Below the pieces are notes generated by a model. The model saw only the letters and a program-made list of their open reading frames with translations. It was not told the DNA's origin and did no database searches. From a virus: a DNA stretch of 23,075 nt. The DNA lies in the IMG/VR virus record IMGVR_UViG_3300009187_000078, positions 1 through 23,075 of that record. One strand, given 5' to 3'. A program made the translations under genes and the position numbers. Positions 10,834-19,659 of this stretch are shown piece after piece; positions within the stretch are counted from its first letter, which is position 1; each line of letters opens with the position of its first letter.

Positions 10834-12855
10834 CAGTCCGTAGCCTGCGCCCTGGCGTCCGGTGAGCGCGCTAGCGGCAAGTCGCTGGCCTGTCGGCGTG
10901 TACATCAGCGAGCCTGGAATAGCCGCGGCAACTTGCGCCCACATCATCGGGTTCAGAAAGTTGGATGCGTTTAGCCGATCAGCCGTTCCGCTGTTTGGCG
11001 TTCTTGTGCCAACGACAGACCGCCCCGCAGACGACAAGTCCTGCATTAACGCGGTGCCTTCTGCAAAGCGCGCCTTGTCTTTGCTTCTGTCTGCCGCCTG
11101 AACTGCACGTTGAAGCTGGGCCGGAGAAAAGACGCCATCATCCGTACCGACATATGACGCAGCACGCTGCACTCGCTTGAAGTTTGCCCAGCCGGCATTT
11201 GCTGATCTCACCATGTTGGCTGCGCCTGGTGGAGCTTGACGCGCTACGGCTTGCCTAAGTGCATCTTGCGCGGCCTCAATTGCATCGCCTAGCTTTTGCA
11301 CATCAAAGTCTTGCGCGGCGCGGTAGCCGACAGACAAATCACCAAGGTTTTGCTCTGCGGCCTTCATGGCCTCGGGCGTCAGGCGGCCATTTTGCGCACG
11401 ATTAAAGATTTCGGCTTGCAAAATTCTAAAGAATTGCTCGTCTTTGTCTTTAGGCAAAACAGCCAGGCCTGCACGAAGGTTATTTAGCTCAACGGAAAGC
11501 GGCCGGTCAATGGCGATTGGCCCGACAGCGTTTAGCGCGTCATCGTAGGCAGAATTGAGCTTTTGTCTGGTGAACAGCACCGCGTCGTTGCCGATCTGCC
11601 CTGTCGGCAGCTTTTGCCCAATCGGTGCCAAGGCTCGATTGAACGCCGCCTCGTTTAGTTCACCAACAGCACGCTGCTGCCCTGACTTGATTGCACTGCC
11701 TACAAACGGCAACGAAGTCAGCTTTTCTTCCGCAGACTTGAAACCGTCACCCATGATTTGTCCGATGGTTGGCGTGACGCCTTCGCGCCGCAGCATTGCG
11801 ACTTTTGGATTAACTGTCGGCGAAATCACCCCTGCCAGCACCCTGCCGCCCGCACCAAAAGCTGCGCCACCAGCAGCGCCCGTCATTACCTGTTTGCGCT
11901 TCTCATCCCAGAAGTCGCCTTGTGTCACCGGCTGCAATGCGCCAGACAACAACCCAGCGCCAGCACCCAAACCTGCCGCACTTGCCATAGATGCGCCAAC
12001 AGGAGCGGCCACAGTCAACGGCAACGTACCGACTACGTTGCCAGTCATGCGCCCAAAGTCAAAGTCATCTTGCCCGCCACGCACGTCGCGCTTGTATTGC
12101 GCGTCCTGCTGGCTAACGTACCTGTTGAACTCGGCGGCCTTGTTTGCAGCACCAGGCAGGCCAACGGCAGCGCCTGCTTGCGTGAACATCTGGCCCAGCG
12201 CGTTGATAGGGTCTGCAATGCCTTGGGCAATGCCTTGCACGCCGCGCATGAATGCACCGGGTCGCTGCTGCACCGGCTGCGCAGACTGCGCTGGCTTTTT
12301 GCCGTACAGCTCGGCAGACAAGTCTTTGGGTTCTGACTGGTTGCTTGTGCCGTACAGCTCCGCAGACAAATCCTTGCCGCTCTTCATTTCGCGTTGCACG
12401 GCAAGCGCGGCAGACGATACCTTTTCTGGGTACCGAGAATCGGTCGCATAGCCTGCCTTGTAGATTTGCACGCCAAACTCTTTTGGATCGCCTTTTTTGG
12501 CGGCTTCTAGTGCGCGGGCGTAGCGGGAATCGTTCAGCAGCCTAGCCCAGTCGGACATGGACTGCGCCGGGGTGTCGTAGGCTCGGAAGTCGTCCTGTAT
12601 GCGCACCATGCGACCGCCAACTTCCTCATTGGTGGCTGTGCGTGCCGACTTACCCTGCCAGTTGCCGCCAGCCTTTATGCCGAACAGGTTGTTGGACGAA
12701 GTGCCGTCGGAATTCTTGGGCAGCGACCGGCCCCAGCCGGTTTCCAGGCCCGCTTGCCCTAGCAGGATATGCGCCGGAATTCCGGTTTCAGCCTCCGCCG
12801 CCTGCGCCTGCGGGAGCATGGCCTCGACAAATGATGCAACCGCGTTTTTAGCCAT
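10753..12855 (-). CDS. Virion-associated muramidase / DNA ejection protein, 700 aa
   Basis: N-terminal residues about 5-145 are a FlgJ-like (glucosaminidase-fold) peptidoglycan hydrolase: IPAHILLGQAGLETGWGRSL with the catalytic Glu38, SNNLFGIKAGGNW, and IYKAGYATDSRYPEKV. It would open the cell wall locally during DNA entry. Two copies of DLSAELYG follow at about 152-159 and 168-175. The remaining ~500 residues include a long Ala/Gly-rich, membrane-active-looking segment (about 255-325: LTVAAPVGASMASAAGLGAG) and helical regions. This matches the large internal ejection proteins of podoviruses such as P22 gp16. GAAGGTGA precedes the ATG. It is the third of a row of ejection-type genes. Confidence 0.8.
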   Translation of the reverse strand: MAKNAVASFVEAMLPQAQAAEAETGIPAHILLGQAGLETGWGRSLPKNSDGTSSNNLFGIKAGGNWQGKSARTATNEEVGGRMVRIQDDFRAYDTPAQSMSDWARLLNDSRYARALEAAKKGDPKEFGVQIYKAGYATDSRYPEKVSSAALAVQREMKSGKDLSAELYGTSNQSEPKDLSAELYGKKPAQSAQPVQQRPGAFMRGVQGIAQGIADPINALGQMFTQAGAAVGLPGAANKAAEFNRYVSQQDAQYKRDVRGGQDDFDFGRMTGNVVGTLPLTVAAPVGASMASAAGLGAGAGLLSGALQPVTQGDFWDEKRKQVMTGAAGGAAFGAGGRVLAGVISPTVNPKVAMLRREGVTPTIGQIMGDGFKSAEEKLTSLPFVGSAIKSGQQRAVGELNEAAFNRALAPIGQKLPTGQIGNDAVLFTRQKLNSAYDDALNAVGPIAIDRPLSVELNNLRAGLAVLPKDKDEQFFRILQAEIFNRAQNGRLTPEAMKAAEQNLGDLSVGYRAAQDFDVQKLGDAIEAAQDALRQAVARQAPPGAANMVRSANAGWANFKRVQRAASYVGTDDGVFSPAQLQRAVQAADRSKDKARFAEGTALMQDLSSAGRSVVGTRTPNSGTADRLNASNFLNPMMWAQVAAAIPGSLMYTPTGQRLAASALTGRQGAGYGLLSDAARRLAVPGGVALSPALQGLLNQ

Positions 12856-12864
12856 GTCTCACCT

Positions 12865-14502
12865 TCAGCGAATGATCCAGCCCTTGGCCTGCATGTCCTG
12901 AATGACTTGCTCCGGCCTTCTGTTGCTACTCAGCGCAGTTCTACGCACGTCGTCCATGGAATACACCCGCTGAGCGCCCACCTGTCCGCTAACGGACGGC
13001 GTGCCGATGCCTTTCTGGGTCGCTGGCACTGACTGCCCTGGAGTCGACTGATCGCCCCTTTTTTGCCACCTCTCAAACGTCATGGCAGCGCCGTTTAATT
13101 TGAAGTCTTCCGGCGTAGCGTCGTCAGCAAAAACAGGCACGGCGTCTGCGTATTCTTTCCACTCTGCGTCGAACCCAGTGATATGCCCGCGACGCGCAAA
13201 GTAGGCTTCTTTGGCTTTCAAATAATCAGACTCTCGGTTGTACATGGCCTGCCGTGCATCGCGGATGGCTTTGTTGACCGGCCCTTCCTTGTCAATGGAC
13301 GGAACGGCTTGCACAAACATCGCCACATCCCTATCCGACGAACCGCCGGAACCCGGCTCGCGTTCACGCGGCGCAAGCGCGGCGGTGATCGCGCTCATGT
13401 TTGACTTGTCGCCGGATAAAAAGGCAGAAGCAGAAGGTAGTGCTTTCGACAAAAAGTCGCCCGTCGCGGTGCGTCTGTTCAACGCGCCGAAATTACGCAT
13501 TCTGTCCAACGCCGCTGCGTCTTGCTTCAGTCCGGCACGCTCTTCGTCAAGCAATTTCCTGATCCGCTCGCCTTCTCGGACGCGCACATCGTCTGCGCGT
13601 TTAGGCGGCAACCCATTCCACGGAGCTAGCGGGTCTGCCGGCTCTGGCGTAATTGCCGGAGCTTGCGACGGCGGCGATCCGGCGCTGCCTCCAATAGGCG
13701 GAACAGATGCCGGCGCGGTTGGCGACCGCCCAGCAGAAGGCTGTTGCAGTGTTGGGTTTGGTGCAATCGACCATGTTCCAGCTTTAGGATCAAAGACGAC
13801 AGGCGGCATGTCCGGCCTGTAATCATTGCCCGGAACGCCTTGATAGAACTGATACCTAGGCGAATCTGTCGCTGCAACCAGATCGGCTGGATTGCCAGTG
13901 GCAGCAAACCGCGCAACCGATTCCTGCGTAAACTTTTCGGGGTTAATTTTTGCCCACGGCGATTCGCCTTGAAGCGACTTGCGCAGCTCCAATGCTTTCA
14001 GAGGGCTGACTTTCATCAGTTCATTGATGAAGTTGTTCTGGTCAAACCCGCCGGCCGTCGGCAACGAAACCGCCTGCTTTGGGCCAACAGTGTTTGCCGC
14101 GCTGTTGATCGCGCCCAGGTTGGCTCTGTCGAACTCTGGGTCGCCCGACATCGACTCAAGCAGCATGCTGCCTTGTTGCGATCCGGGCGTGATGCCGCCA
14201 CCGAGTGACCCGGCAGAAGGCGCAGTAAACGCATTGCGTGCAGCGGCCTTAATTTGCGCATCCAGTTCGCGCGCGGCCTGCCTGTCTTCGTCTTCCTGCT
14301 GCAGCCTGCGCATCTGATACGCCTGCATCATCTGCCTGTAACGGTTGGCCTCTGCAGCCTGTTGTGCAGCAGGAAACGCACCAAACGCAGCACCCAGCCC
14401 ACCGCCCTGTGACATAGGCGTCAGCAATGCCTGCGATGCACCCAGCAGGCCCATCGTGATCGGGTCATCGAACCCACCACGCGCATCAAGCAATCCAGGC
14501 AT
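12865..14502 (-). CDS. Internal virion / ejection-type protein, 545 aa
   Basis: A 545-residue protein. I chose ATG 14502 (TTGGAG 8 bases upstream) over GTG 14511, which lies inside the previous gene. The N-terminus is Gly/Ala-rich (MGLLGASQALLTPMSQGGGL). A Gln/Arg-rich helix follows (about 45-85: RYRQMMQAYQMRRLQQEDED), then a long low-complexity, Pro/Ser/Ala-rich linker (about 235-290) and a charged helical C-terminus ending QVIQDMQAKGWIIR. Long helical, low-complexity proteins in this place of podovirus genomes are usually packaged in the capsid and injected with the DNA. No enzyme motif is seen. The call rests on composition and neighbours. Confidence 0.65.
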   Translation of the reverse strand: MPGLLDARGGFDDPITMGLLGASQALLTPMSQGGGLGAAFGAFPAAQQAAEANRYRQMMQAYQMRRLQQEDEDRQAARELDAQIKAAARNAFTAPSAGSLGGGITPGSQQGSMLLESMSGDPEFDRANLGAINSAANTVGPKQAVSLPTAGGFDQNNFINELMKVSPLKALELRKSLQGESPWAKINPEKFTQESVARFAATGNPADLVAATDSPRYQFYQGVPGNDYRPDMPPVVFDPKAGTWSIAPNPTLQQPSAGRSPTAPASVPPIGGSAGSPPSQAPAITPEPADPLAPWNGLPPKRADDVRVREGERIRKLLDEERAGLKQDAAALDRMRNFGALNRRTATGDFLSKALPSASAFLSGDKSNMSAITAALAPREREPGSGGSSDRDVAMFVQAVPSIDKEGPVNKAIRDARQAMYNRESDYLKAKEAYFARRGHITGFDAEWKEYADAVPVFADDATPEDFKLNGAAMTFERWQKRGDQSTPGQSVPATQKGIGTPSVSGQVGAQRVYSMDDVRRTALSSNRRPEQVIQDMQAKGWIIR

Positions 14503-14503
14503 C

Positions 14504-14908
14504 TCAAGCACTCCAAGACTGGCCGATCATCGAAGGCGTCCAGCCCGGAATCTCCGCGCTCGGCCCCCATCCGCTGTAGTAGCCCACTGTGCCGTTGGTC
14601 GATTGCGCAGGCGCTGCACTTGCCGGCGCTGCTGCGGGCTGTTGGCGCGCAGCCATCTGCGGCGGCATGTAGCCCTGTCTGCGCGACAGCAGGCCACCCA
14701 TGTAGCTATTCATCATCTGTGCGCTGCGCGTGTTGCCGCCGTACTGCGGGAACTGCGACTGCTGCATGCCCATGCCGCCGTTGCCGAACAGTTGCGCAAA
14801 CTGCGCGGGCAGCTGCTGCTGCATGTTGCCAAGATTTAGCCCGAGCAAGCCGCCGATTGGACGAAACGATTGCGACCCGTAGCCGCTGGTGATGTCTGAC
14901 CAGTTCAT
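14504..14908 (-). CDS. Met/Gln/Gly-rich small virion protein, 134 aa
   Basis: AAGGGG precedes the ATG at 14908. The protein is of low complexity: LNLGNMQQQLPAQFAQLFGN, GGMGMQQSQFPQYGGN, then QMAARQQPAAAPASAAPAQS and a Trp-rich end (WGPSAEIPGWTPSMIGQSW). It carries few charges. Its place between two ejection-type proteins and the one-base gap to the next gene suggest a co-expressed minor virion component, perhaps also injected. Not a recognised family. Confidence 0.6.
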   Translation of the reverse strand: MNWSDITSGYGSQSFRPIGGLLGLNLGNMQQQLPAQFAQLFGNGGMGMQQSQFPQYGGNTRSAQMMNSYMGGLLSRRQGYMPPQMAARQQPAAAPASAAPAQSTNGTVGYYSGWGPSAEIPGWTPSMIGQSWSA

Positions 14909-14911
14909 TAT

Positions 14912-15910
14912 TTAGCCCCTTGGAACGCCAAAGCCGTTGAAGTACCCGCCAGCAGGCGTAAGCGGCGACGCAAGCGAATCCATGGTCATGCTGCCCGAGT
15001 TAAACGGGTTGCCGCCCAAGCCACCTGAAAACGGATTGCTGCCGCTCCCACCCAACAGCCCGAAGCTGCGAGCCATGCCCAGCCCGCCTGCAGCGCCACC
15101 CAGTGCGCCCAGCATCGGGTTAATCGACTGCGATGCACTGGCGGTGCGCCCCAAGTTGGGATTGAACATGGACGCAAACACATCCAACTGCTGACGCGGG
15201 TAGTTGCGCGCTTCGTCGAACTGCGCAAAGTCGGCGTTCAGATAGTTTTGGCCGAGCGCCTGCTGTTGCTGGCCTATGCTGTTCAGTGCGTTTGCATTGC
15301 CAAAGTCGAACGCTTGCCGTGCGCCTGCAAAGCCTGGGGCGGCTTGCACTGCGCCGAGTTGGCGGCCACGCTCTGCTTGGAAGTTCTGTCCGTACAACCC
15401 AAGCCCAAACTGCCCCAGCGAGTCACCGAAGGCGCGGTTCTGTTGGCCCTGCAGTTCCGATTGAGCGCTGCCACCGAATGCGCCACCAAAACCCGCTGCG
15501 GCGTTTGTCTGCGCTGCCGTGCCAGTCTTGTACGCATCAGCCATGCGGCCCGCTGCGGCGTCGAAGGTGCCCTTCAGGTACGGATTGCTGTCAGGCGACA
15601 GGTACGCGCCAGACATGGTTTTGGACAACTCGTCCTGCGCTTGATCCCACAGCGGCTGGTTGTAGTTGGCGGCATTGCGCGCCATGTCCATGCCGGCCAG
15701 CGTGTCTTCGGTAAACGGAGCAATGCGGTTGTAGCCGTACTCGTTGTACGGCATATTCGCCACGTCCCGCACGCGCTGCGCGTACTCGGGCGCATAGGGC
15801 TGCAGGAAGTCTGGCAACTCTTGTTTGCTGACTTGCGTGCCGCTGCTTTTTGATGATCTGCCGCCAAGCAAACCGCCCAACAACGTAGCGCCAATTGAAA
15901 TCGGATCCAT
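14912..15910 (-). CDS. Gly/Ala/Gln-rich ejection-type protein, 332 aa
   Basis: Starts with a hydrophobic glycine-rich segment (MDPISIGATLLGGLLGG) that could insert in a membrane. The conserved-looking part follows: ELPDFLQPYAPEYAQRVRDV, FTEDTLAGMDMARNAANYNQ, YLSPDSNPYLKGTFDAA, then long Gln/Ala/Gly helices (SELQGQQNRAFGDSLGQFGL, GQQQQALGQNYLNADFAQFD). Proteins with this NPYL and Gln-rich helical pattern are typical DNA-transfer proteins of podoviruses (place of P22 gp7/gp20). GGGGAA precedes the ATG. It is the first of four internal-protein genes in a row. Assigned by composition and order, not by a catalytic motif. Confidence 0.7.
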   Translation of the reverse strand: MDPISIGATLLGGLLGGRSSKSSGTQVSKQELPDFLQPYAPEYAQRVRDVANMPYNEYGYNRIAPFTEDTLAGMDMARNAANYNQPLWDQAQDELSKTMSGAYLSPDSNPYLKGTFDAAAGRMADAYKTGTAAQTNAAAGFGGAFGGSAQSELQGQQNRAFGDSLGQFGLGLYGQNFQAERGRQLGAVQAAPGFAGARQAFDFGNANALNSIGQQQQALGQNYLNADFAQFDEARNYPRQQLDVFASMFNPNLGRTASASQSINPMLGALGGAAGGLGMARSFGLLGGSGSNPFSGGLGGNPFNSGSMTMDSLASPLTPAGGYFNGFGVPRG

Positions 15911-15911
15911 A

Positions 15912-16220
15912 TCAATTCCCCGTCAATGCTCGAGTAGCTACCCATGTTCCAGGCGTGCCACTCGCAACGCACACCCATCCTGTAATCACATAGCGACTGC
16001 CAGCGCTGCCAAGTTCCGTCGGCGTGCTGTTGCGCACCTCATCGCCCTGCATCCAGTCGCCCGTCGTCGGAAACGAGGTATTAGCAGCGTGGATGGAGGC
16101 AATGCGGCCTTCTGTTGCGCCGTTAACTTGCCGCGCAAGGCTTGCGAGCAGTTGCTTCAGAAACGGCTGGAAGGTCGGCCCCGAAATCGGCGGCAGCACC
16201 GGATCTTCGTTCAATCTCAT
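15912..16220 (-). CDS. Small tail-associated protein, 102 aa
   Basis: A 102-residue protein in an ATGA overlap with the gp10-like gene. The N-terminal half is helical (FQPFLKQLLASLARQVNGAT). The C-terminal half ends with WVCVASGTPGTWVATRAL, a beta-strand pattern often seen in phage tail-fibre and tail-spike segments (GWVCVA-GTPGTW). It may be a small fibre or adaptor part bound to the tail. The exact role is unknown. Confidence 0.6.
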   Translation of the reverse strand: MRLNEDPVLPPISGPTFQPFLKQLLASLARQVNGATEGRIASIHAANTSFPTTGDWMQGDEVRNSTPTELGSAGSRYVITGWVCVASGTPGTWVATRALTGN

Positions 16221-17686
16221 TCGGCGCTCACCCCGGTCAGATCCACATCCAGCGCGGTGATCTCAAACCCGCCCGTCACCGTCATAACCACTTGATGCCA
16301 GCGCGCTTCTGCCAGCACATCGAACCTCTTGTCGATGTAGGTGGCCGACTGGTACACCGATGCCACATCACCCAGCGCATCGCCCACCAGCAGGTTCATG
16401 CTAGCGGCGGTGGGGTTAGCAACGAAGCGCGGACGCACCCGGCGCATCAGCGACAAGTTGCCGTCGGTGCCGAAGTACGTTGTGCGGAATGTGCTGCTGT
16501 TGGCCGAACCGTTCAGCGTTGCGATGCGGTCGCCGGTGGTGACAATCGCCGCTGCTTCCATATCCGCGTCGCGGAACAGGTCGTCATAGCTCGGTGCGTC
16601 GATTGCTTCATACGTCACGCCAGTTGGCGGCACGGTGTCAAAGGTACTGGATGGGGCCAGGTACTGCAGGCCGAAGCGGGCTGCGTAGTTGCGCCCCCTG
16701 CCCCACTTGCCAGTCAGGTAAGAGTAGATCAGGCAGTCATTCAGGCTGCCGGTCGATTCGCTATTTGCAAACAGGATGTAGACGACGCCTTCTGCGCGGT
16801 CTACCACGCAAGATGTCTTCTCGCGGTAGGTGGGATTGAGTCGCTGGTAGAACCACCGACGAACTATCCCGTCGCCAATTTTAACAGGGCGCGAACCGTC
16901 AAACACATACATGCCACGCGGGCCGACAACAAAATGTGCGGGCGCACCATTCACCACAATCTGCGCCACCGCGTACTTGCCTACGCACCCGCCATCACCC
17001 GGCACCAGCGCCCATGTCCACCACAGCGGCGGGCCTGAATTAGTGCCCAGATACACGCCGGAGTTCTTGTACACCACCATCTGCTCGCCCAGCGGCTTGG
17101 CAGCGCGAATCGGGCCGGGTGTGGCATACAGTCGCCCACGCACCGAACCGCTTGCAATGGCTGGCGTCCAGTCGGTGGCGTTGGCCTGCGCGCTGCTCCA
17201 CCAGCCGTCGTCGTAGTCCCAGCTTGAGCCGTCGGATGCGTTGAAAGCCATCACAAACAGGCCGACCGTCTCGACGATCTCGGCACGCGGCGCGCCGGTA
17301 ATGTCAGAAAACAGGCTGCCAGTGGATACCTGCATCACCGTACCGTTGTTGGCCGCCAGCACCTGGTTGCCAAACGTCGTGAAGTACCAGCTGCTGGATG
17401 CAGGCGCGGAGTAGTTGCCTGCTGCGCGGGTAACGTCCACCCAAGTTGCGCCGCTGGCTGAGTACAGCTTTGTGGCCGTGCCCATGTACAGCGTCTTGGA
17501 GCTATCCACGCGCTCCACAGTGGCCGCGCCAAAGATTTCGGATGCAGCGGTAGCAATGCCCGTGTCCAACGCCTCTGGGGCGGCTTTGATGCTGCGCTCG
17601 ATGGGCATGACGCCGGTAGCGTCCACCAGTGCGCCAGCTACACCCGGATCAGCGTCCGGGGCGAATTGAGTCAGCGGAACTAGCAT
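16217..17686 (-). CDS. gp10-like tail / DNA stabilisation protein, 489 aa
   Basis: I chose ATG 17686, one base after the stop of the adaptor gene; the frame extends to 17761 only inside that gene. The protein begins MLVPLTQFAPDADPGV and consists of repeated beta-rich blades: TLYMGTATKLYSASGATWVD, WYFTTFGNQVLAANNGTVMQ, and later FVVGPRGMYVFDGSRPVKIG and DCLIYSYLTGKWGRG. This is the beta-propeller style of the P22 gp10 'packaged DNA stabilisation' or hub protein in related podoviruses. It would sit under the portal/adaptor and help close the head. The order coat, gp4-like, gp10-like supports this. I infer the family from pattern and position. Confidence 0.75.
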   Translation of the reverse strand: MLVPLTQFAPDADPGVAGALVDATGVMPIERSIKAAPEALDTGIATAASEIFGAATVERVDSSKTLYMGTATKLYSASGATWVDVTRAAGNYSAPASSSWYFTTFGNQVLAANNGTVMQVSTGSLFSDITGAPRAEIVETVGLFVMAFNASDGSSWDYDDGWWSSAQANATDWTPAIASGSVRGRLYATPGPIRAAKPLGEQMVVYKNSGVYLGTNSGPPLWWTWALVPGDGGCVGKYAVAQIVVNGAPAHFVVGPRGMYVFDGSRPVKIGDGIVRRWFYQRLNPTYREKTSCVVDRAEGVVYILFANSESTGSLNDCLIYSYLTGKWGRGRNYAARFGLQYLAPSSTFDTVPPTGVTYEAIDAPSYDDLFRDADMEAAAIVTTGDRIATLNGSANSSTFRTTYFGTDGNLSLMRRVRPRFVANPTAASMNLLVGDALGDVASVYQSATYIDKRFDVLAEARWHQVVMTVTGGFEITALDVDLTGVSAE

Positions 17687-17687
17687 G

Positions 17688-18317
17688 TCAGCCGAACCGG
17701 ATGTCATAGGCCGGCAGATGCACCGGCAGTTCGCGCTGCTTGTACCAAGTCGCGTGCTCAAAGTTCCGGCGCTCGCTGCGGTTCAGTTCGTCGATCCGCG
17801 CAATCGTCATCTGTTCGTACTGCACCAGGCGGTTGTCATCCAGCACGAACTTGCGCGCTTCAGCAAGCGATGCCATGAGATACACATCCGGGTAGTCCTG
17901 CAGCACCCAGTTGGTGTCGGAATCGGCCGCCAAGGTTGTTAGCTGAACCGTGTAGATAAAGGTGGGCGACGAACTATCAGCCGGGTAGACCTTGATCTGG
18001 TTGTTAACGATCGAATACACCGGGTATGTGGGCCGGATGCCGCCCTGATTCATTGCCCGCATGTCTGCGGCAGTAATGGCTTTGTACTCAACTGTGCCCA
18101 GCGTCATGGCAACAGCCGAGCGGAAATTAGTGGGAAGTGTTGCGGTGCCGTTCACCACGCTCAGCGTCGTGGACGCTTCCATGCGCGGCGAAGTAATGGA
18201 GCGGGTAAGGCGGTGGGTGGCAAACTCAATGAACGTCGGAATCCTGTCTGTCAGATCGTTGCGATGCAGCCATGCGGCCACCTCGGTCTTCAGTCCCGCG
18301 TATGTCGTGAGCGCCAT
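17688..18317 (-). CDS. Head-to-tail adaptor (gp4-like), 209 aa
   Basis: A 209-residue protein beginning MALTTYAGLKTEVAAWLHRN and continuing with FIEFATHRLTRSITSPRMEA, a beta region (TLSVVNGTATLPTNFRSAVA) and a helical C-terminus (YPDVYLMASLAEARKFVLDD). This is the pattern of phage adaptor proteins that bind below the portal ring in P22-like and related podoviruses. AGAGGGAA precedes the ATG. It directly follows the coat gene and precedes the gp10-like gene, the expected order. No enzyme motif is present. Confidence 0.75.
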   Translation of the reverse strand: MALTTYAGLKTEVAAWLHRNDLTDRIPTFIEFATHRLTRSITSPRMEASTTLSVVNGTATLPTNFRSAVAMTLGTVEYKAITAADMRAMNQGGIRPTYPVYSIVNNQIKVYPADSSSPTFIYTVQLTTLAADSDTNWVLQDYPDVYLMASLAEARKFVLDDNRLVQYEQMTIARIDELNRSERRNFEHATWYKQRELPVHLPAYDIRFG

Positions 18318-18336
18318 AGTTCCCTCTGGTGATGGT

Positions 18337-18361
18337 GGGGCCAGCCTTGTGAGCCGGCCCC
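18337..18361. repeat. Hairpin between coat and adaptor genes
   Basis: GGGGCCAGC (18337-18345) and GCCGGCCCC (18353-18361) pair on the minus-strand RNA as a 9-bp stem with one G-U pair and a 7-base loop. No T run follows, so it is not a standard intrinsic terminator. It may protect the 3' end of the coat message or mark a processing site. Confidence 0.5.
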
Positions 18362-18384
18362 TTACTGCTTAACGCTTACAACGA

Positions 18385-19587
18385 TCAGCCGTCAGCGTGG
18401 ATACGCGCGGCCAGCTGGGCGCGGATCGTCTTGTAGCCGTACAGAACGTCGATCCGGCACGGCATGGTGTCGGACGAAATTGCGTACTGACGCACGGTGC
18501 GCAGCGAGATGCCGTCATAGACTTCACGGGCTGCGAAATCCACGCCTTTGGGCATCACCAGGTCAGCGGTTGCAAAGGCAAACGCATCGCGGTGGAAGAC
18601 CATCGACGGGGTGAGCAACTCAGCGTTACCAGCACCAACCTTCACGATGGCCGAGGAGTTCGCCATACCGGCAGCCACCACGTTCTGGCGACCGCCAGAA
18701 GTGAAGATGGCCGGAGCAAACGTCAGCGAGCCAGCGCCGCCAGCGTAGTCAGCAGCGACCACGAACTGCTGCAGCACACCGGTCGAAACCTTGGTCTCGG
18801 GGTGAACGCGGAAGCAGCCTGCGACGGTGAAGATGTCGCCAGCCTTGAAGGTGCCGGTGCCGGTCGCCACGGTGACAGCGGTTGAGCCGTTGGTGGTCAC
18901 TGCGCCGTTGACGGTGTAGGTGGTCGTCTTGGGAGAGGTGCCGGTTGCGTGGTTGGCGAGCAGAGTGTTTTCGTAGAAGTCGAAACCACCCGTGCGGCCC
19001 ATCATGCCTTCTTTGTACTGCTGCTTGATCGCGTTGGAGTCCTGGAACAGACCCTTGAGCGCATCCACCAGCTTGGCGGTGTGATCGGTCGACAACAGCG
19101 CGGTGCGGTTGTTGTCCATCGGAGCCAAGTTGTCATTCAGCAGCTTGCGGCCCTGCATGATGTTCAGGAACGAGATGGCATTGCCGTCGTTGTCGACAAT
19201 GTTGTACACGTCCTTGTACATGTTGAGCGCGTCGGCTTCGATGTTCGCGGCCAGCACAGACATCGCAGGCTCAAGAATGCGAGCAGAGAAGTCGTCCAGG
19301 CTCAAGGTGAGTTCTGCGCTGCTGAAAGTGAGGTCAACGCCCTTTTGTGTAGCGATCTGCAGCGTGGTGCTGGTTTCGCTAGTGTCTTGCGTGGACAAGC
19401 TGGCGCCGGTGCGAACGGTGTACTCGTTGGGCAGACGGATCTTCAGCGAGTCGCCGATCTTTGCGCCACTGTTGGCGAAAGAGTCGTCGTAGGTGCGGTT
19501 GATGTTGCCGATGAAATTTAATTTTTGATGGAGCACTTGCAATGCTTTGCGAGTGACGGCGGTGGGAGTTAACAGCGAATTTGGCAT
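18385..19587 (-). CDS. Major capsid protein, P22 coat family
   Basis: A 400-residue coat protein. Start MPNSLLTPTAVTRKALQVLH, then NFIGNINRTYDDSFANSGAK and IGDSLKIRLPNEYTVRTGAS, which are characteristic of the P22 coat (gp5-type, HK97 fold) family. The SEIDAL-like helical spine (DDFSARILEPAMSVLAANIE) and the segment GRTGGFDFYENTLLANHATG follow. The middle (about 220-300) carries a beta-rich inserted domain (AVTTNGSTAVTVATGTGTFK), as in P22's I-domain. About 420 copies would form a T=7 shell, assembled round the scaffold encoded just upstream. AGGA lies 8 bases before the ATG. An intrinsic terminator precedes the gene. Confidence 0.92.
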   Translation of the reverse strand: MPNSLLTPTAVTRKALQVLHQKLNFIGNINRTYDDSFANSGAKIGDSLKIRLPNEYTVRTGASLSTQDTSETSTTLQIATQKGVDLTFSSAELTLSLDDFSARILEPAMSVLAANIEADALNMYKDVYNIVDNDGNAISFLNIMQGRKLLNDNLAPMDNNRTALLSTDHTAKLVDALKGLFQDSNAIKQQYKEGMMGRTGGFDFYENTLLANHATGTSPKTTTYTVNGAVTTNGSTAVTVATGTGTFKAGDIFTVAGCFRVHPETKVSTGVLQQFVVAADYAGGAGSLTFAPAIFTSGGRQNVVAAGMANSSAIVKVGAGNAELLTPSMVFHRDAFAFATADLVMPKGVDFAAREVYDGISLRTVRQYAISSDTMPCRIDVLYGYKTIRAQLAARIHADG

Positions 19588-19605
19588 GATTGCGTCCTAG
19601 AAATG

Positions 19606-19626
19606 AAAAAAGCCGCTTTCGCGGCC
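19606..19626 (-). terminator. Intrinsic terminator between scaffold and coat genes
   Basis: On the minus strand, GCCGC GAAA GCGGC is followed directly by T6. The stem can extend through a G-U and A-U pairs into the T run. It sits between scaffold and coat genes of the same operon. It may cut scaffold transcripts from upstream while coat comes from another start, or be overridden by antitermination. Confidence 0.8.
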
Positions 19627-19659
19627 TTGGATTCGTTAGTGACTAAGTTGTGGTGAGTG

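Noticed and set aside
11555-12451. 298-residue plus-strand open frame
   Set aside because: Antisense to the muramidase/ejection gene; Pro/Cys/Ser-rich shadow without a ribosome binding site.
16142-17038. 298-residue plus-strand open frame
   Set aside because: Antisense to the gp10-like gene; composition (many Cys, His, Arg) and lack of any signal mark it as a shadow.
18337-18361. Fourth intrinsic terminator in the late operon
   Set aside because: The stem is good, but no T run follows on the transcribed strand, so it is listed only as a hairpin.
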